Positions 53,007-60,826 are shown, counted from the stretch's first letter. The stretch is DNA of 64,000 bases from Adhaeribacter_A terreus (GCF_042657365.1 NZ_JBHSKT010000007.1:186001-250000); one strand, 5' to 3'. Notes: generated from the sequence alone by a model not told the origin. Program-made: numbers and translations.

Positions 53007-54101
53007 CTACCTGGCCGTTTCTGGTATTTCCTTCTCCAAAGTAGGGGTGGTGTGGTAGTATTTCTTCCGGAACCAGTAAGCAAAATTAACTAGTGCGATC
53101 AAGGCCGGAACCTCAATTAAGGGACCTACCACACCGGCAAACGCTTGTCCGGAATTCAAACCGAAAACCCCGATAGCCACCGCAATGGCCAGCTCGAAAT
53201 TATTGCCTGTGGCGGTAAACGCTACGGAGGCATTCTGGGCATAATTGGCGCCTAAATACTTGCCCATGTAAATGCTCACCACAAACATAATGGCAAAGTA
53301 AATTACCAGTGGAATGGCAATGCGCACCACATCCAAAGGAATATTCACGATCAGGTTGCCTTTCAGACTGAACATGACGATGATGGTGAACAGTAACGCA
53401 ATTAAGGTGATGGGGCTGATGGCCGGAATGAATTTCTGCGTGTACCAAGCATCGCCTTTCAGCTTTCTTAAAAAGTACCGCGACAGGAAACCCAGCAAAA
53501 ACGGTATGCCCAAATAGATGAAAACACTTTCAGCAATGTCGCTCATTTTAATGTCTACGATCTTTCCTTCCAGACCAAACCAGGTTGGTAAAACGGTAAT
53601 GAAAACGTAGGCGAAAACGCTATAGAAAAGCACCTGAAAAATGCTGTTGAAAGCAACTAAACCAGCAGCGTATTCACGGTCGCCTTCGGCCAGTTCGTTC
53701 CAGACCAGCACCATAGCAATGCAGCGCGCTAGCCCAATTAGAATAATGCCCACCATGTATTCCGGGTAATCGTGCAGGAAAATGATGGCCAGCAGAAACA
53801 TCAGAACCGGCCCGATGATCCAGTTCAAAACCAGCGACAGCGTGATAACTTTTACGTTCTGAAAAATGCGGCCGAGTTGTTCGTATTTCACTTTGGCCAG
53901 CGGCGGGTACATCATTAAGATCAGGCCAATGGCAATGGGAACGTTTACCGTGCCGGCCTGAAATTTATTGATGAAGGATTCGGCTTGCGGGAAAACGTAG
54001 CCCAGCAAAACGCCGATGCCCATGGCTACGAAGATCCAAACAGTCAGGAAACGGTCCAGTACAGATAATCTTTTCTTTTTTTCAACGGTACACTGACTCA
54101 T
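53007..54101 (-). CDS. acr3: Arsenite efflux pump ACR3
   Basis: 364 residues, ten hydrophobic segments. LARCIAMVLVWNELAEGD holds the arsenite-binding Cys of ACR3, and the second half has SVAFTATGNNFELAIAVAIG and VGPLIEVPALIALV. It exports arsenite from the cytoplasm using the proton gradient. Last gene of arsR-arsI-DUF6428-phosphoesterase-acr3, but separated from its upstream neighbour by a 24-bp-stem hairpin (54142-54202). A coding 30-bp element lies at 53614-53643. Confidence 0.95.
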   Translation of the reverse strand: MSQCTVEKKKRLSVLDRFLTVWIFVAMGIGVLLGYVFPQAESFINKFQAGTVNVPIAIGLILMMYPPLAKVKYEQLGRIFQNVKVITLSLVLNWIIGPVLMFLLAIIFLHDYPEYMVGIILIGLARCIAMVLVWNELAEGDREYAAGLVAFNSIFQVLFYSVFAYVFITVLPTWFGLEGKIVDIKMSDIAESVFIYLGIPFLLGFLSRYFLRKLKGDAWYTQKFIPAISPITLIALLFTIIVMFSLKGNLIVNIPLDVVRIAIPLVIYFAIMFVVSIYMGKYLGANYAQNASVAFTATGNNFELAIAVAIGVFGLNSGQAFAGVVGPLIEVPALIALVNFAYWFRKKYYHTTPTLEKEIPETAR

Positions 54102-54141
54102 TTTTTAGAGAGGTTGTTTTAATTTAATTTTTTATTTTCCA

Positions 54142-54202
54142 CCCCGGCCTGTCCCCTTACAGGACGGAAGCGAGAGATGTCCTGTAAGGGGACAGGCCGG
54201 GG
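54142..54202. repeat. 24-bp perfect inverted repeat inside ars operon
   Basis: CCCCGGCCTGTCCCC then TTACAGGAC (54142-54165) is the exact reverse complement of 54179-54202; the loop is 13 bases. There is no T-run on either strand. The strength of the stem could block or stabilise the operon transcript between the phosphoesterase and acr3. A REP-type insertion is the likely origin. Confidence 0.75.
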
Positions 54203-54236
54203 TAAGGGCACTACGCATAAGGCTTTTCTCCAAATC

Positions 54237-54998
54237 CTAAAATGCCTTCCGCAACATCTCGGCGTATTCGTTCGGCAGTTTGCTGTTTTCTACTGCCTGA
54301 GCCGCTTTTTCCACGTCGTATTCGAACCGCACAAATTCAACTTCAATACTTTTTGGATCAGAATTGCTGGCGTTTTCCGGAATGTTGAGCATTACGTAAC
54401 AGCCGCGCGGGTCGCCGTCTTTGGGTTTACCCACCGAACCTAAATTAATGGCGTGGCGGAAATTCCCTTCGTCTTCTAAAGTGCGGTGGTAAGGTTTATG
54501 CGTGTGGCCGAAGCACATGATGTCGGCATCGGCGTCTTTCATAATACGGAGCAGGCTTTTCTCTTCGCGGTCTTCAAACAGGTATTCGTTTATTTTCCGT
54601 GGACTGCCGTGTACCAGAAGCAGGTTCAGTTTGTCGTCGTTCAGCTGAAAATCTACCCGGATGTGGGCTGGCAGCGTGCGCAAATATTGTCTTTCCTCCG
54701 GCTGCATCTGTTCGTTGGTGAAGGAGATGGAAACCTTGCCGTTGGCTTTGTCCTGGTCGGTTTTGTAGGCGCAGCCGCATTCGTCGGAGCTGCGGCCGAT
54801 GCCAAAATCGTAGTTGCCGGCAATAGTAGGAATGCCGCGTTTGCGGATTGCATTCACCACTTCGTTGGGCCAGATGTTGTAGCCAACCAGGTCGCCGAGA
54901 CAATAAACAGCATCGGGTTTCTTAACATCCAGATCGGCAAAGAAAGCTTCCAGAGCCGGTAAATTGGCGTGGATATCGGAGAATAAAGCGATTTTCAT
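54237..54998 (-). CDS. Metallophosphoesterase in arsenic operon
   Basis: 253 residues. Calcineurin-like motifs in order: FSDIHANLPAL, CLGDLVGYN, AGNYDF (usual GNHD has Tyr for His), LLVHGSPRK and CFGHTHKPY. Such phosphoesterases recur in bacterial arsenic operons; substrate unknown, with cyclic nucleotides or phospho-arseno compounds as conjecture. 27 bp after the DUF6428 gene on the same strand. A Cys pair (DECGCAY) near residue 75 is unusual for the family and could touch metalloid. Confidence 0.88.
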   Translation of the reverse strand: MKIALFSDIHANLPALEAFFADLDVKKPDAVYCLGDLVGYNIWPNEVVNAIRKRGIPTIAGNYDFGIGRSSDECGCAYKTDQDKANGKVSISFTNEQMQPEERQYLRTLPAHIRVDFQLNDDKLNLLLVHGSPRKINEYLFEDREEKSLLRIMKDADADIMCFGHTHKPYHRTLEDEGNFRHAINLGSVGKPKDGDPRGCYVMLNIPENASNSDPKSIEVEFVRFEYDVEKAAQAVENSKLPNEYAEMLRKAF

Positions 54999-55025
54999 GA
55001 TTTCTTAAAATGAGAATTTATTAGT

Positions 55026-55496
55026 TTAGCAGCAGCCGCTGCCCGGCGTGCAGGCATTGCCAGATTGCAGGTCTTTCAGGTTTATGCGAAGTTTTTCTTT
55101 CGGAATGCCGCATTTATTCGGAGCCAGGCAATTGGTGGTGGTAGAAAGTAAAAGGAAATTGTTGCCGTCGTGGCCCAGGTGGTATTTGCCGATGGTTTCG
55201 GCCTGGTATTCCACTTCAATTTCCAGATCTTCTTCCATGCCAAGCTTTTGCTCTGAAAGCGCGATTATATTAAGCAGTTTCTGCGGTTTAAGGCGGTGTT
55301 CAAAATCGTTGGCATCCCAGAGTTGGAAGTTGGCCACTTTTTCGGTGCGCATGGTGCCGCCGCAGTCTATAAAATGTTTGGTTACCACACCCACTTCGGT
55401 TACATGAAAATGTTCCGGAACCAAGGAGCCATTCTCCAGTTTAAAATTCACCGCTTCGGCAGTGGCTAACAGGTTTTTTACTTCAGATAATTTCAT
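55026..55496 (-). CDS. DUF6428 protein of arsenic operon
   Basis: 156 residues. VPEHFHVTEVGVVTKHFIDCGGTMRTEKVANFQLWDAND is the DUF6428 hallmark; the family is almost always found in ars or heavy-metal clusters. Cys residues: one in FIDCGG, two in TNCLAPNKCG, and a terminal ACTPGSGCC. The metal-ligand-like His and Cys suggest metalloid binding. It sits 18 bp after arsI on the same strand. Confidence 0.8.
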   Translation of the reverse strand: MKLSEVKNLLATAEAVNFKLENGSLVPEHFHVTEVGVVTKHFIDCGGTMRTEKVANFQLWDANDFEHRLKPQKLLNIIALSEQKLGMEEDLEIEVEYQAETIGKYHLGHDGNNFLLLSTTTNCLAPNKCGIPKEKLRINLKDLQSGNACTPGSGCC

Positions 55497-55514
55497 GATC
55501 TCTGGCTTTTAAAA

Positions 55515-56069
55515 TTAGCAACAGGTGTTTTTTTGTGTAGTGATCAAATTGCTCAAATCGAATTCTGATTTTTCTGCTGCCGAAGCCGGTTCGCGGCAGG
55601 CGGTTTCGGCTTTATTCGGGCTTTCCTGAATCGGAGTAATGCAGCAGGCTTCGGCGCTTTGGGTTTCGTAATGCGGGTCGTTAAATTCGGCATCTTCGTG
55701 GAAATAGTACACTTCCCATTGCACGCCGTCGGGGTCGTTTACCCAGTATTTATCTTGTTTGGCGTAGCAGCAATTGGTCCCCATTTCTTCTTTGGCTACC
55801 AGGTTCTTTTCGCGAGCTGCCGCCAGTTTTTCTTCCAGTTCAGCCAGCGTTTCCACCTGAAAGCCCAAATGCCCGAAATTGCTTTGAACCCGGGCCGGAT
55901 TTTCTACAAAAGAGATAATGAGCGAGGGTTTTTCGAGAACGAATTTGGCGTAGCCGGGCTTTATTTTGGTAGCTTCCTGACCAAAAAAAGTAGTGTAAAA
56001 ATCTACAGTTTTTGCGATGTTGCCTACATACAAACTTACGTGCATGCGCGGAAATACATTTGCGTTCAT
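55515..56069 (-). CDS. arsI: ArsI/CadI-type C-As lyase family protein
   Basis: 184 residues. Vicinal-oxygen-chelate fold ~1-125: MHVSLYVGNIAKTVDFYTTFFG, HLGFQV, and TNCCYAKQDKYWVNDPDGVQWEVY with the Cys-Cys that binds trivalent organoarsenic before cleaving its C-As bond. Usual length is ~150; here a Ser/Ala/Glu-rich tail with Cys (EACCITP, TACREP) ends in KNTCC. 19 bp after arsR. No arsM is visible, so the substrate would have to come from outside. Confidence 0.88.
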   Translation of the reverse strand: MNANVFPRMHVSLYVGNIAKTVDFYTTFFGQEATKIKPGYAKFVLEKPSLIISFVENPARVQSNFGHLGFQVETLAELEEKLAAAREKNLVAKEEMGTNCCYAKQDKYWVNDPDGVQWEVYYFHEDAEFNDPHYETQSAEACCITPIQESPNKAETACREPASAAEKSEFDLSNLITTQKNTCC

Positions 56070-56088
56070 GGCTTTTTAATTTAAAAGG

Positions 56089-56418
56089 TTAACAACACGT
56101 ATTTTTAATTTCTAATTTTCCAAAAAAGGCGGAAAGTAATTCCAGGTTTTTCTTCCAGTTTTCAGCATCTATGCAATAGCAAATGGCGTTGCCTTCTATG
56201 TTGCCTTTTATAAGGCCGGCCGTTTTCAGTTCTTTTAAGTGTTGCGAAACGGTAGGCTGCGCCAACGGAAGTTCGTTTACAATGTCGCCGCAAATGCAGG
56301 AATTGTGTTTTAGCAGAACTTCTAAAATGGCAATTCGCGCCGGATGCCCTAAAGCTTTTGCTAAACTGGCAAGTTCATTTTGCTGTGGCGTAAACTGATC
56401 GGTTTTAGTTAAACCCAT
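56089..56418 (-). CDS. arsR: ArsR-family metalloid repressor
   Basis: 109 residues. Winged-helix core ASLAKALGHPARIAILEVLL with recognition helix AQPTVSQHLKELKTAGLI. Metal-site Cys in NSCICGDIV follows the alpha3 position used by many As(III) sensors, and the protein ends in NTCC, which may add ligands. It should bind a dyad overlapping its own promoter (56436-56451) and release it on arsenite. First gene of the five-gene ars operon. Confidence 0.92.
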   Translation of the reverse strand: MGLTKTDQFTPQQNELASLAKALGHPARIAILEVLLKHNSCICGDIVNELPLAQPTVSQHLKELKTAGLIKGNIEGNAICYCIDAENWKKNLELLSAFFGKLEIKNTCC

Positions 56419-56435
56419 ATTTTTATTATTTGTTC

Positions 56436-56451
56436 ATTGCAATATTACGAT
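56436..56451 (-). promoter_or_regulatory. Putative ArsR operator over -7 box
   Basis: ATCGTAAT-ATTGCAAT is a dyad (6 of 8 positions) that contains TAATATTG, one mismatch from TAnnTTTG, about 25 bp upstream of the arsR ATG. Overlap of operator and -7 box fits repression by ArsR. Confidence 0.45.
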
Positions 56452-56469
56452 TATGATGTAAAAAAGTAA

Positions 56470-56505
56470 AGCCTTTTGCTGATTTTATTTTGCAAAAGGC
56501 TTTTC
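56470..56505 (-). terminator. Terminator of epimerase gene
   Basis: AAGCCTTTTGC and GCAAAAGGCTT form an 11-bp perfect stem with a 12-base loop. The T's on the minus strand are interrupted (TTACTTTTTT). Confidence 0.7.
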
Positions 56506-56561
56506 TGGCTTTTAGAAGTAATTTTTAAATGATAAAACGCTATAGTTTTAACCTAAAAAAC

Positions 56562-57479
56562 TCAGGCTTCCTGGTGGTAAAAAGATTCCAGCGCTTCTTC
56601 TACTGAATTGTACTCGAATGTAAAACCAGTGTGTAGCACTTTGGCTGAACTCACGCGTGAACCGCCTAAAACTACTTCACTCATTTCTCCAAGCACCAGT
56701 TTAACGCCAAACGCCGGAATTTTGGGCACGATCAGCGGACGATGCATTACTTCGGCCAGCGCTTTGGTAAATTCTTCATTCGTAACCGGGTTTGGGGCAA
56801 CCGCATTATAAACGCCGTTAAATTGCTGTTCTTCAATGGCTTTAATAAAAAGGCGACAAAGGTCATCGATGTGGATCCAGCTCATGTATTGTTTACCGGA
56901 ACCCAAGGGCGCACCAGCCATCATTTTTACCGGTTTGGCCATTTGCGGAAGCGCGCCTCCCAAGTTAGAAAGCACCAGTCCAATGCGGAAAATTACCGTC
57001 CGGACATCGAGCTCGTGCATTTGCCAGGCCGCTTTTTCCCAATTCCTGGCTACTTCCGCCAGAAATTCATCGGCAGCATAAGGGCTTTCTTCGGTTATCA
57101 ATTGTTCGCCGGTGTTGCCATAAATACCAATTGCCGAAGCCGAAAGAAAACCTTTTACGTGGTTTGGCGTGTTTTTAAGGCAATTATAAAGCAAATTGGT
57201 GCCATGTACGCGACTATTCAGGATCTCTTTTTTACGTTCGTCGGTCCATTTTTCGTCGCCTACGCTTGCTCCGGCCAGGTTAATGATGTAGTCGGCCCAA
57301 TTAATGGCGTGGTCGTCGATGTAATTTTGTTTCAGATCCCAACGGAAGGCTTTATAACGGGAGAAATTATTGGGCTGCCGGCTCAGGTGGGCTACTTCGT
57401 AACCCGAATCGATGAGCATTTCAGTAAGCCTGGTGCCAACTAAACCGGTGCCGCCGGTAATTAAAATTTTTCCTGCCAT
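56562..57479 (-). CDS. TIGR01777 family NAD-dependent epimerase/SDR
   Basis: 305 residues from the ATG at 57479, which starts the Rossmann motif KILITGGTGLVGTRL; the frame extends 16 codons further. SDR-extended fold: INLAGASVGDEKWTDERKKEI and SASAIGIYGNTGEQL (with the catalytic Tyr) and the C-terminal VVLGGSRVSSAKVLHTGFTF (DUF1731). Members (YfcH-like) bind NADP; substrate not established. A 30-bp element tail touches its stop. Confidence 0.92.
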   Translation of the reverse strand: MAGKILITGGTGLVGTRLTEMLIDSGYEVAHLSRQPNNFSRYKAFRWDLKQNYIDDHAINWADYIINLAGASVGDEKWTDERKKEILNSRVHGTNLLYNCLKNTPNHVKGFLSASAIGIYGNTGEQLITEESPYAADEFLAEVARNWEKAAWQMHELDVRTVIFRIGLVLSNLGGALPQMAKPVKMMAGAPLGSGKQYMSWIHIDDLCRLFIKAIEEQQFNGVYNAVAPNPVTNEEFTKALAEVMHRPLIVPKIPAFGVKLVLGEMSEVVLGGSRVSSAKVLHTGFTFEYNSVEEALESFYHQEA

Positions 57480-57582
57480 TTGCTTTGCCTGTGTGCGAAG
57501 TGGGCTATAACGGTTTAAACGATTCACTGGAAAATTAAAGTATACGCATTATAACCAGAATGATCTTTTAAAGTTCTAAAGA

Positions 57583-58239
57583 TTAAGGTTTTCTGAGGTA
57601 TTGTAAAAATTCGTTACGGTATTGTGCTTCCTGAAACACGCCGCTGTATTCCGAAGTAATGGTGTTGCTGCTGATGTCGTTCACGCCACGGCTCATTACG
57701 CACAAATGGTCAGCTTCTATCAAAACGGCCACGTTTTCTGTGCGCAAGGCTTTCTTCAGTTCGTGCGCGATCTGTATGGTAAGGCGCTCCTGAACCTGCG
57801 GGCGTTTGGCGTAATATTGTACAATACGGTTCAGCTTCGATAAACCTACTACGTGTTCGTTTGGAATATAAGCTACGTGTGCTTTGCCTACGATAGGTAC
57901 AAAATGATGCTCGCAATATGAAAACAAGGTTATATTCCGCTCCACCAGCATCTGGTTGTAATTATAATGATTACTGAAAGAACGGGCGTGCGGACGGTTT
58001 TTCGGATTCAGGCCAGCAAAAACTTCTTTCACGTACATTTTAGCCACGCGGTGCGGGGTGCCTTTCAGGCTGTCGTCCCTAAGGTCTAAACCCAGCGTGT
58101 GCATAATTTCGGTAAAATGGCCTTCAATGATCTGGATCTTATCGTCGTCGGAAAGCTCAAAAGCATCGGGGCGGAGCGGGGTTTGCTGGGAAGCGCTCAG
58201 GTGGTCGTAACCGTGATCGTGTTGGTCGCTATTCTCCAT
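57583..58239 (-). CDS. folE: GTP cyclohydrolase I
   Basis: 218 residues. Zinc ligands Cys in SYCEHHFVP, His in the same motif and Cys in DHLCVMSRGV; GLSKLNRIV and QERLTIQIA are the usual substrate-site blocks. The start MENSDQHDHGYDHL is His-rich. It converts GTP to dihydroneopterin triphosphate, feeding folate and, with the adjacent QueD, queuosine. It overlaps queD by 11 bp, so they are translated together. Confidence 0.96.
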   Translation of the reverse strand: MENSDQHDHGYDHLSASQQTPLRPDAFELSDDDKIQIIEGHFTEIMHTLGLDLRDDSLKGTPHRVAKMYVKEVFAGLNPKNRPHARSFSNHYNYNQMLVERNITLFSYCEHHFVPIVGKAHVAYIPNEHVVGLSKLNRIVQYYAKRPQVQERLTIQIAHELKKALRTENVAVLIEADHLCVMSRGVNDISSNTITSEYSGVFQEAQYRNEFLQYLRKP

Positions 58240-58639
58240 TATATTCTACAAAGTTTCGTTCGGTTTCAAAAAGCGTAACAGAAAGTGCAAATTCCGGCTC
58301 AATTTTCGCGCGCAGCAAATTCCAGGTTACTATAGCAATGTTTTCGGCAGTGGGGTTCAGATTGCGGAATTCTTCCGTATCGAGGTTCAGGTTTTTATGG
58401 TCGAACCGCGCAATGATCTCTGTGGCAATAAGTTTGCTGAGTTTTTTCAGATCGTACACATAACCGGTTTCCTTGTTGACTTCGCCGGTAAGTTTCACGA
58501 TCAGTTCGTAATTATGGCCGTGAAAATTAGGACTGTTGCAAAGTCCGAAAAACTCCTGATTCTGCGCTTCCGTCCAGGCCGGGTTGTGCAACCGGTGGGC
58601 AGCATTGAAATGTTCTTTACGGCAAACGGTTATTTTCAT
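58229..58639 (-). CDS. queD: 6-carboxytetrahydropterin synthase / PTPS family
   Basis: 136 residues from the ATG at 58639; a 16-codon upstream extension is not family-like. Zinc ligands His in NAAHRLHN, and HGHNYELIVKLTG; catalytic Cys in EFFGLCNSPNFHGH; ETERNFVEY binds pterin. It takes the FolE product to 6-carboxy-tetrahydropterin, the second step to queuosine (or tetrahydropterin). The TATCTTTG box (58685-58692, minus) is 46 bp upstream. Confidence 0.93.
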   Translation of the reverse strand: MKITVCRKEHFNAAHRLHNPAWTEAQNQEFFGLCNSPNFHGHNYELIVKLTGEVNKETGYVYDLKKLSKLIATEIIARFDHKNLNLDTEEFRNLNPTAENIAIVTWNLLRAKIEPEFALSVTLFETERNFVEYNGE

Positions 58640-58684
58640 GTTTCTATTCCACAGCAACACCGGTTTTGATCCGGAGCCGAAAGA

Positions 58685-58692
58685 CAAAGATA
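58685..58692 (-). promoter_or_regulatory. -7 box TATCTTTG for queD-folE
   Basis: Perfect TAnnTTTG match, 46 bp upstream of the queD ATG on the minus strand. No TTG at about 20 bp upstream. Confidence 0.45.
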
Positions 58693-58896
58693 AGGGTAGT
58701 TTCTGATATTTCTGATTTTAAGGGGCTTGTTTCTGAATGGCAGGCCGGGGAAGCAATTTAAACAGTTTTTTGCCTGAAAATGATAGCGTTTCTAATTACG
58801 GCTGAAGCGATGGAATTGGTTTGTAGACTTTTTTGATTTGAAAGCATATCGTTTTCGAACTGGTATGATGCTGATTTTAATGCTACTGAAAACGAA

Positions 58897-58923
58897 AAAG
58901 GGTATTCATAAAGAATACCCTTT
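58897..58923 (-). terminator. Terminator of dnaX
   Basis: AAAGGGTATTC and GAATACCCTTT form an 11-bp perfect stem with loop ATAAA, then TTTTTCGTTTTC on the minus strand, 19 bp past the tau stop. Confidence 0.85.
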
Positions 58924-58941
58924 CCGTTAATTTTCTTCTGC

Positions 58942-59682
58942 TTAAAAATCTGTGTCAAGACCCAAACGTTGCTTCAGTTCTGTCAGTACCGGATATTGTT
59001 CGGCCAGGAAATTGTACTTATCAATTGAAGTATAAAGCCGCTTGGCGCCAACCACTTCCACAAATTCTACGATCACGTTCAGTTTGTTGTTCTGTAGCTT
59101 GCGTCGAATTTCGCCCAGTAACTCAGCTTTTACGTCGTTGAACTGCTCTACCTGCACCGGGTTATCTACTTTTAAGTGAATTTCGGTACCGTTTTGCAGC
59201 TCGAAGTTGCGGTTCAGGATCATGTATTCTGAAACTTTACCTTCCTGGTTTTTCCGTTGCGCAAAAGCGAACCAGGCAGTGCGAAGTGCCTCCATTTCAA
59301 TTGGCTTTTGCTGGCCGGGGCGCATATCCAGTTCAGCTTCCGCAACTTCAGTAGTTTCTTCCTGGAAATTACCGGTGCTGATCTTTTCTTTCAGGCTGCT
59401 TAAACTGAACTTGCCCATCGTTTTCTTGGGCGCATGCACCGATGGTTTTACAAACCCAGTTTCCGCCGCTGATGGCTCGGCAACGGTAGGAACGCCGGGT
59501 GCGGCTACTTCGTCGGAACGCAGCAGGTTGGCCGAAATTTCTTCCGGAGTTGGTATTTTTACTTCAGTTTTCGGAACGAAAGGTGCAGGCGGTAATTTAT
59601 CGCCGCCGGGTTCTAAAGCCGTGGCCGAAGAAGTAACGTGATGCGTAGGGGAGCCGGCAGGTTTTACGCTACCGGCATCAGC
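58942..59682 (-). CDS. dnaX: DnaX tau C-terminal region, reached by -1 frameshift
   Basis: 246 codons in the -1 frame relative to 59664-60821, joined at AAG 59684-59682. The joined tau is ~626 residues. The first ~90 are a Pro/Ala/Ser/Thr-rich linker (ADAGSVKPAGSPTHH on), then a conserved C-terminal domain (ALRTAWFAFAQRKNQEGKVS; IHLKVDNPVQVEQFNDVKAEL; KRLYTSIDKYNFLAEQYPVL) as found at the end of Bacteroidota DnaX. It would contact DnaE. There is no independent start except a GTG at 59439 without upstream signals. The alternative is a true frameshift or sequence error. Confidence 0.8.
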   Translation of the reverse strand, partial: ADAGSVKPAGSPTHHVTSSATALEPGGDKLPPAPFVPKTEVKIPTPEEISANLLRSDEVAAPGVPTVAEPSAAETGFVKPSVHAPKKTMGKFSLSSLKEKISTGNFQEETTEVAEAELDMRPGQQKPIEMEALRTAWFAFAQRKNQEGKVSEYMILNRNFELQNGTEIHLKVDNPVQVEQFNDVKAELLGEIRRKLQNNKLNVIVEFVEVVGAKRLYTSIDKYNFLAEQYPVLTELKQRLGLDTDF

Positions 59683-59712
59683 TTTTTTCCGGCGCCCTCC
59701 GTAACTCCTGCA
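59650..59712 (-). promoter_or_regulatory. Programmed -1 ribosomal frameshift site in dnaX
   Basis: Minus strand, 5' to 3': GGAGGG (Shine-Dalgarno-like), six bases CGCCGG, slippery A-AAA-AAG (59688-59682), five bases CTGAT, then GCCGGTAG / CTGCCGGC, an 8-bp stem (one G-U) with an 8-base loop. The 0-frame stop TAA (59666-59664) lies in the loop. Order and spacing mirror the E. coli dnaX signal. Confidence 0.8.
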
Positions 59713-60821
59713 CTTGCAAAGTTCACGGCGGCGTTCAGGTAAGCCAGTTTCATTAAAGCCAATTCTACGTGCAGACGCTGGTTTTTGCTGGCTTTAAAGT
59801 TTTGGTCGCATTGCGAAACGATGTTCAACCCGGAAAGCAAAAATGAAAGCGGCGCTTTGTTGGCCTGCTCGGCATATTTGGCTTTAATATTATCCGAAAC
59901 TTCCAGCAATTGCACGGTAGCGTTGTCTTTGCAAACCAGCAATCCGCGGAAATGCTCGCCGATGCCCAGTACAAAATTATGCGCATCGAAGCCTTTTTTC
60001 AGCACTTCATCAAAAAGTAAAAGCGCGCCGGAAAGGTTTTCGGTTAAGAGGTAATCGGTAAGTTTGAAGTAGTAATCGTAATCTAAAATGTGCAGGTTAT
60101 CTATCGCGCTCTTGTAGGTGATATTGCTGCCACTGAAAGTTACCAGCTGGTCAAAAATACTCAACGCATCGCGCAGCGCGCCGTCGGCTTTCTGGGCAAC
60201 CAAATGCAGCGCATCGGGTTCGGCCTGAATGCTTTCTTTGCCGGCAATTCCCTGTAAATGCTTCACCATGTCGTCGATCCGGATTCTATTAAAATCGAAG
60301 ATCTGGCAGCGGGAAAGGATGGTCGGGATAATTTTGTGACGCTCGGTAGTTGCCAGAATGAAAATGGCGTAGCTCGGCGGTTCTTCCAGGGTTTTCAGGA
60401 ACGCGTTGAAAGCCGAATTGGAAAGCATGTGCACCTCATCTATAATATAGATCTTGTACTTTCCGGTTTGCGGCGCGTACCGAACCTGCTCCACCAGGTT
60501 CCGGATGTCTTCCACGGAGTTGTTGGAAGCGGCATCGAGCTCATGTACATTGAAAGATGCATTGTTGTTGAAACTCACGCACGATTCGCAGGTATTACAA
60601 GCTTCAGTTTCCGGCGTTAAGTTCGTACAGTTGATGGTTTTGGCTAAAATCCGCGCACAGGTGGTTTTACCAACGCCCCTCGGACCGCAGAATAAAAAAG
60701 CCTGCGCCAGGTGGTTATTGGTGATCGCGTTTTTTAACGTGGTGGTAATGTGGCGTTGCCCAACTACACTATCGAACGTACTTGGCCGGTATTTCCGCGC
60801 CGAAACAACAAAATTTTCCAT
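59664..60821 (-). CDS. dnaX: DNA polymerase III clamp-loader subunit, short (gamma) form
   Basis: 385 residues from the ATG at 60821 (a GTG at 60824 is also in frame). AAA+ ATPase: Walker A CGPRGVGKTTCARILAK, zinc-binding Cys in NCTNLTPETEACNTCESC, Walker B YIIDEVHML, sensor SRCQIFDFNRI, then domain III to residue ~375. In the 0 frame it ends soon after the slippery site with GKKLMPVA. The clamp loader opens the sliding clamp for DnaE. The short form is the 0-frame product here, whereas in E. coli it is the frameshift product. Confidence 0.93.
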   Translation of the reverse strand: MENFVVSARKYRPSTFDSVVGQRHITTTLKNAITNNHLAQAFLFCGPRGVGKTTCARILAKTINCTNLTPETEACNTCESCVSFNNNASFNVHELDAASNNSVEDIRNLVEQVRYAPQTGKYKIYIIDEVHMLSNSAFNAFLKTLEEPPSYAIFILATTERHKIIPTILSRCQIFDFNRIRIDDMVKHLQGIAGKESIQAEPDALHLVAQKADGALRDALSIFDQLVTFSGSNITYKSAIDNLHILDYDYYFKLTDYLLTENLSGALLLFDEVLKKGFDAHNFVLGIGEHFRGLLVCKDNATVQLLEVSDNIKAKYAEQANKAPLSFLLSGLNIVSQCDQNFKASKNQRLHVELALMKLAYLNAAVNFASAGVTEGAGKKLMPVA

Positions 60822-60826
60822 CACTA

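Noticed and set aside
58942..59439. Separate 165-residue gene downstream of dnaX
   Set aside because: The GTG start has no upstream signals, the -1 frame is open back to the dnaX slippery site, and the sequence fits the tau C-terminus.
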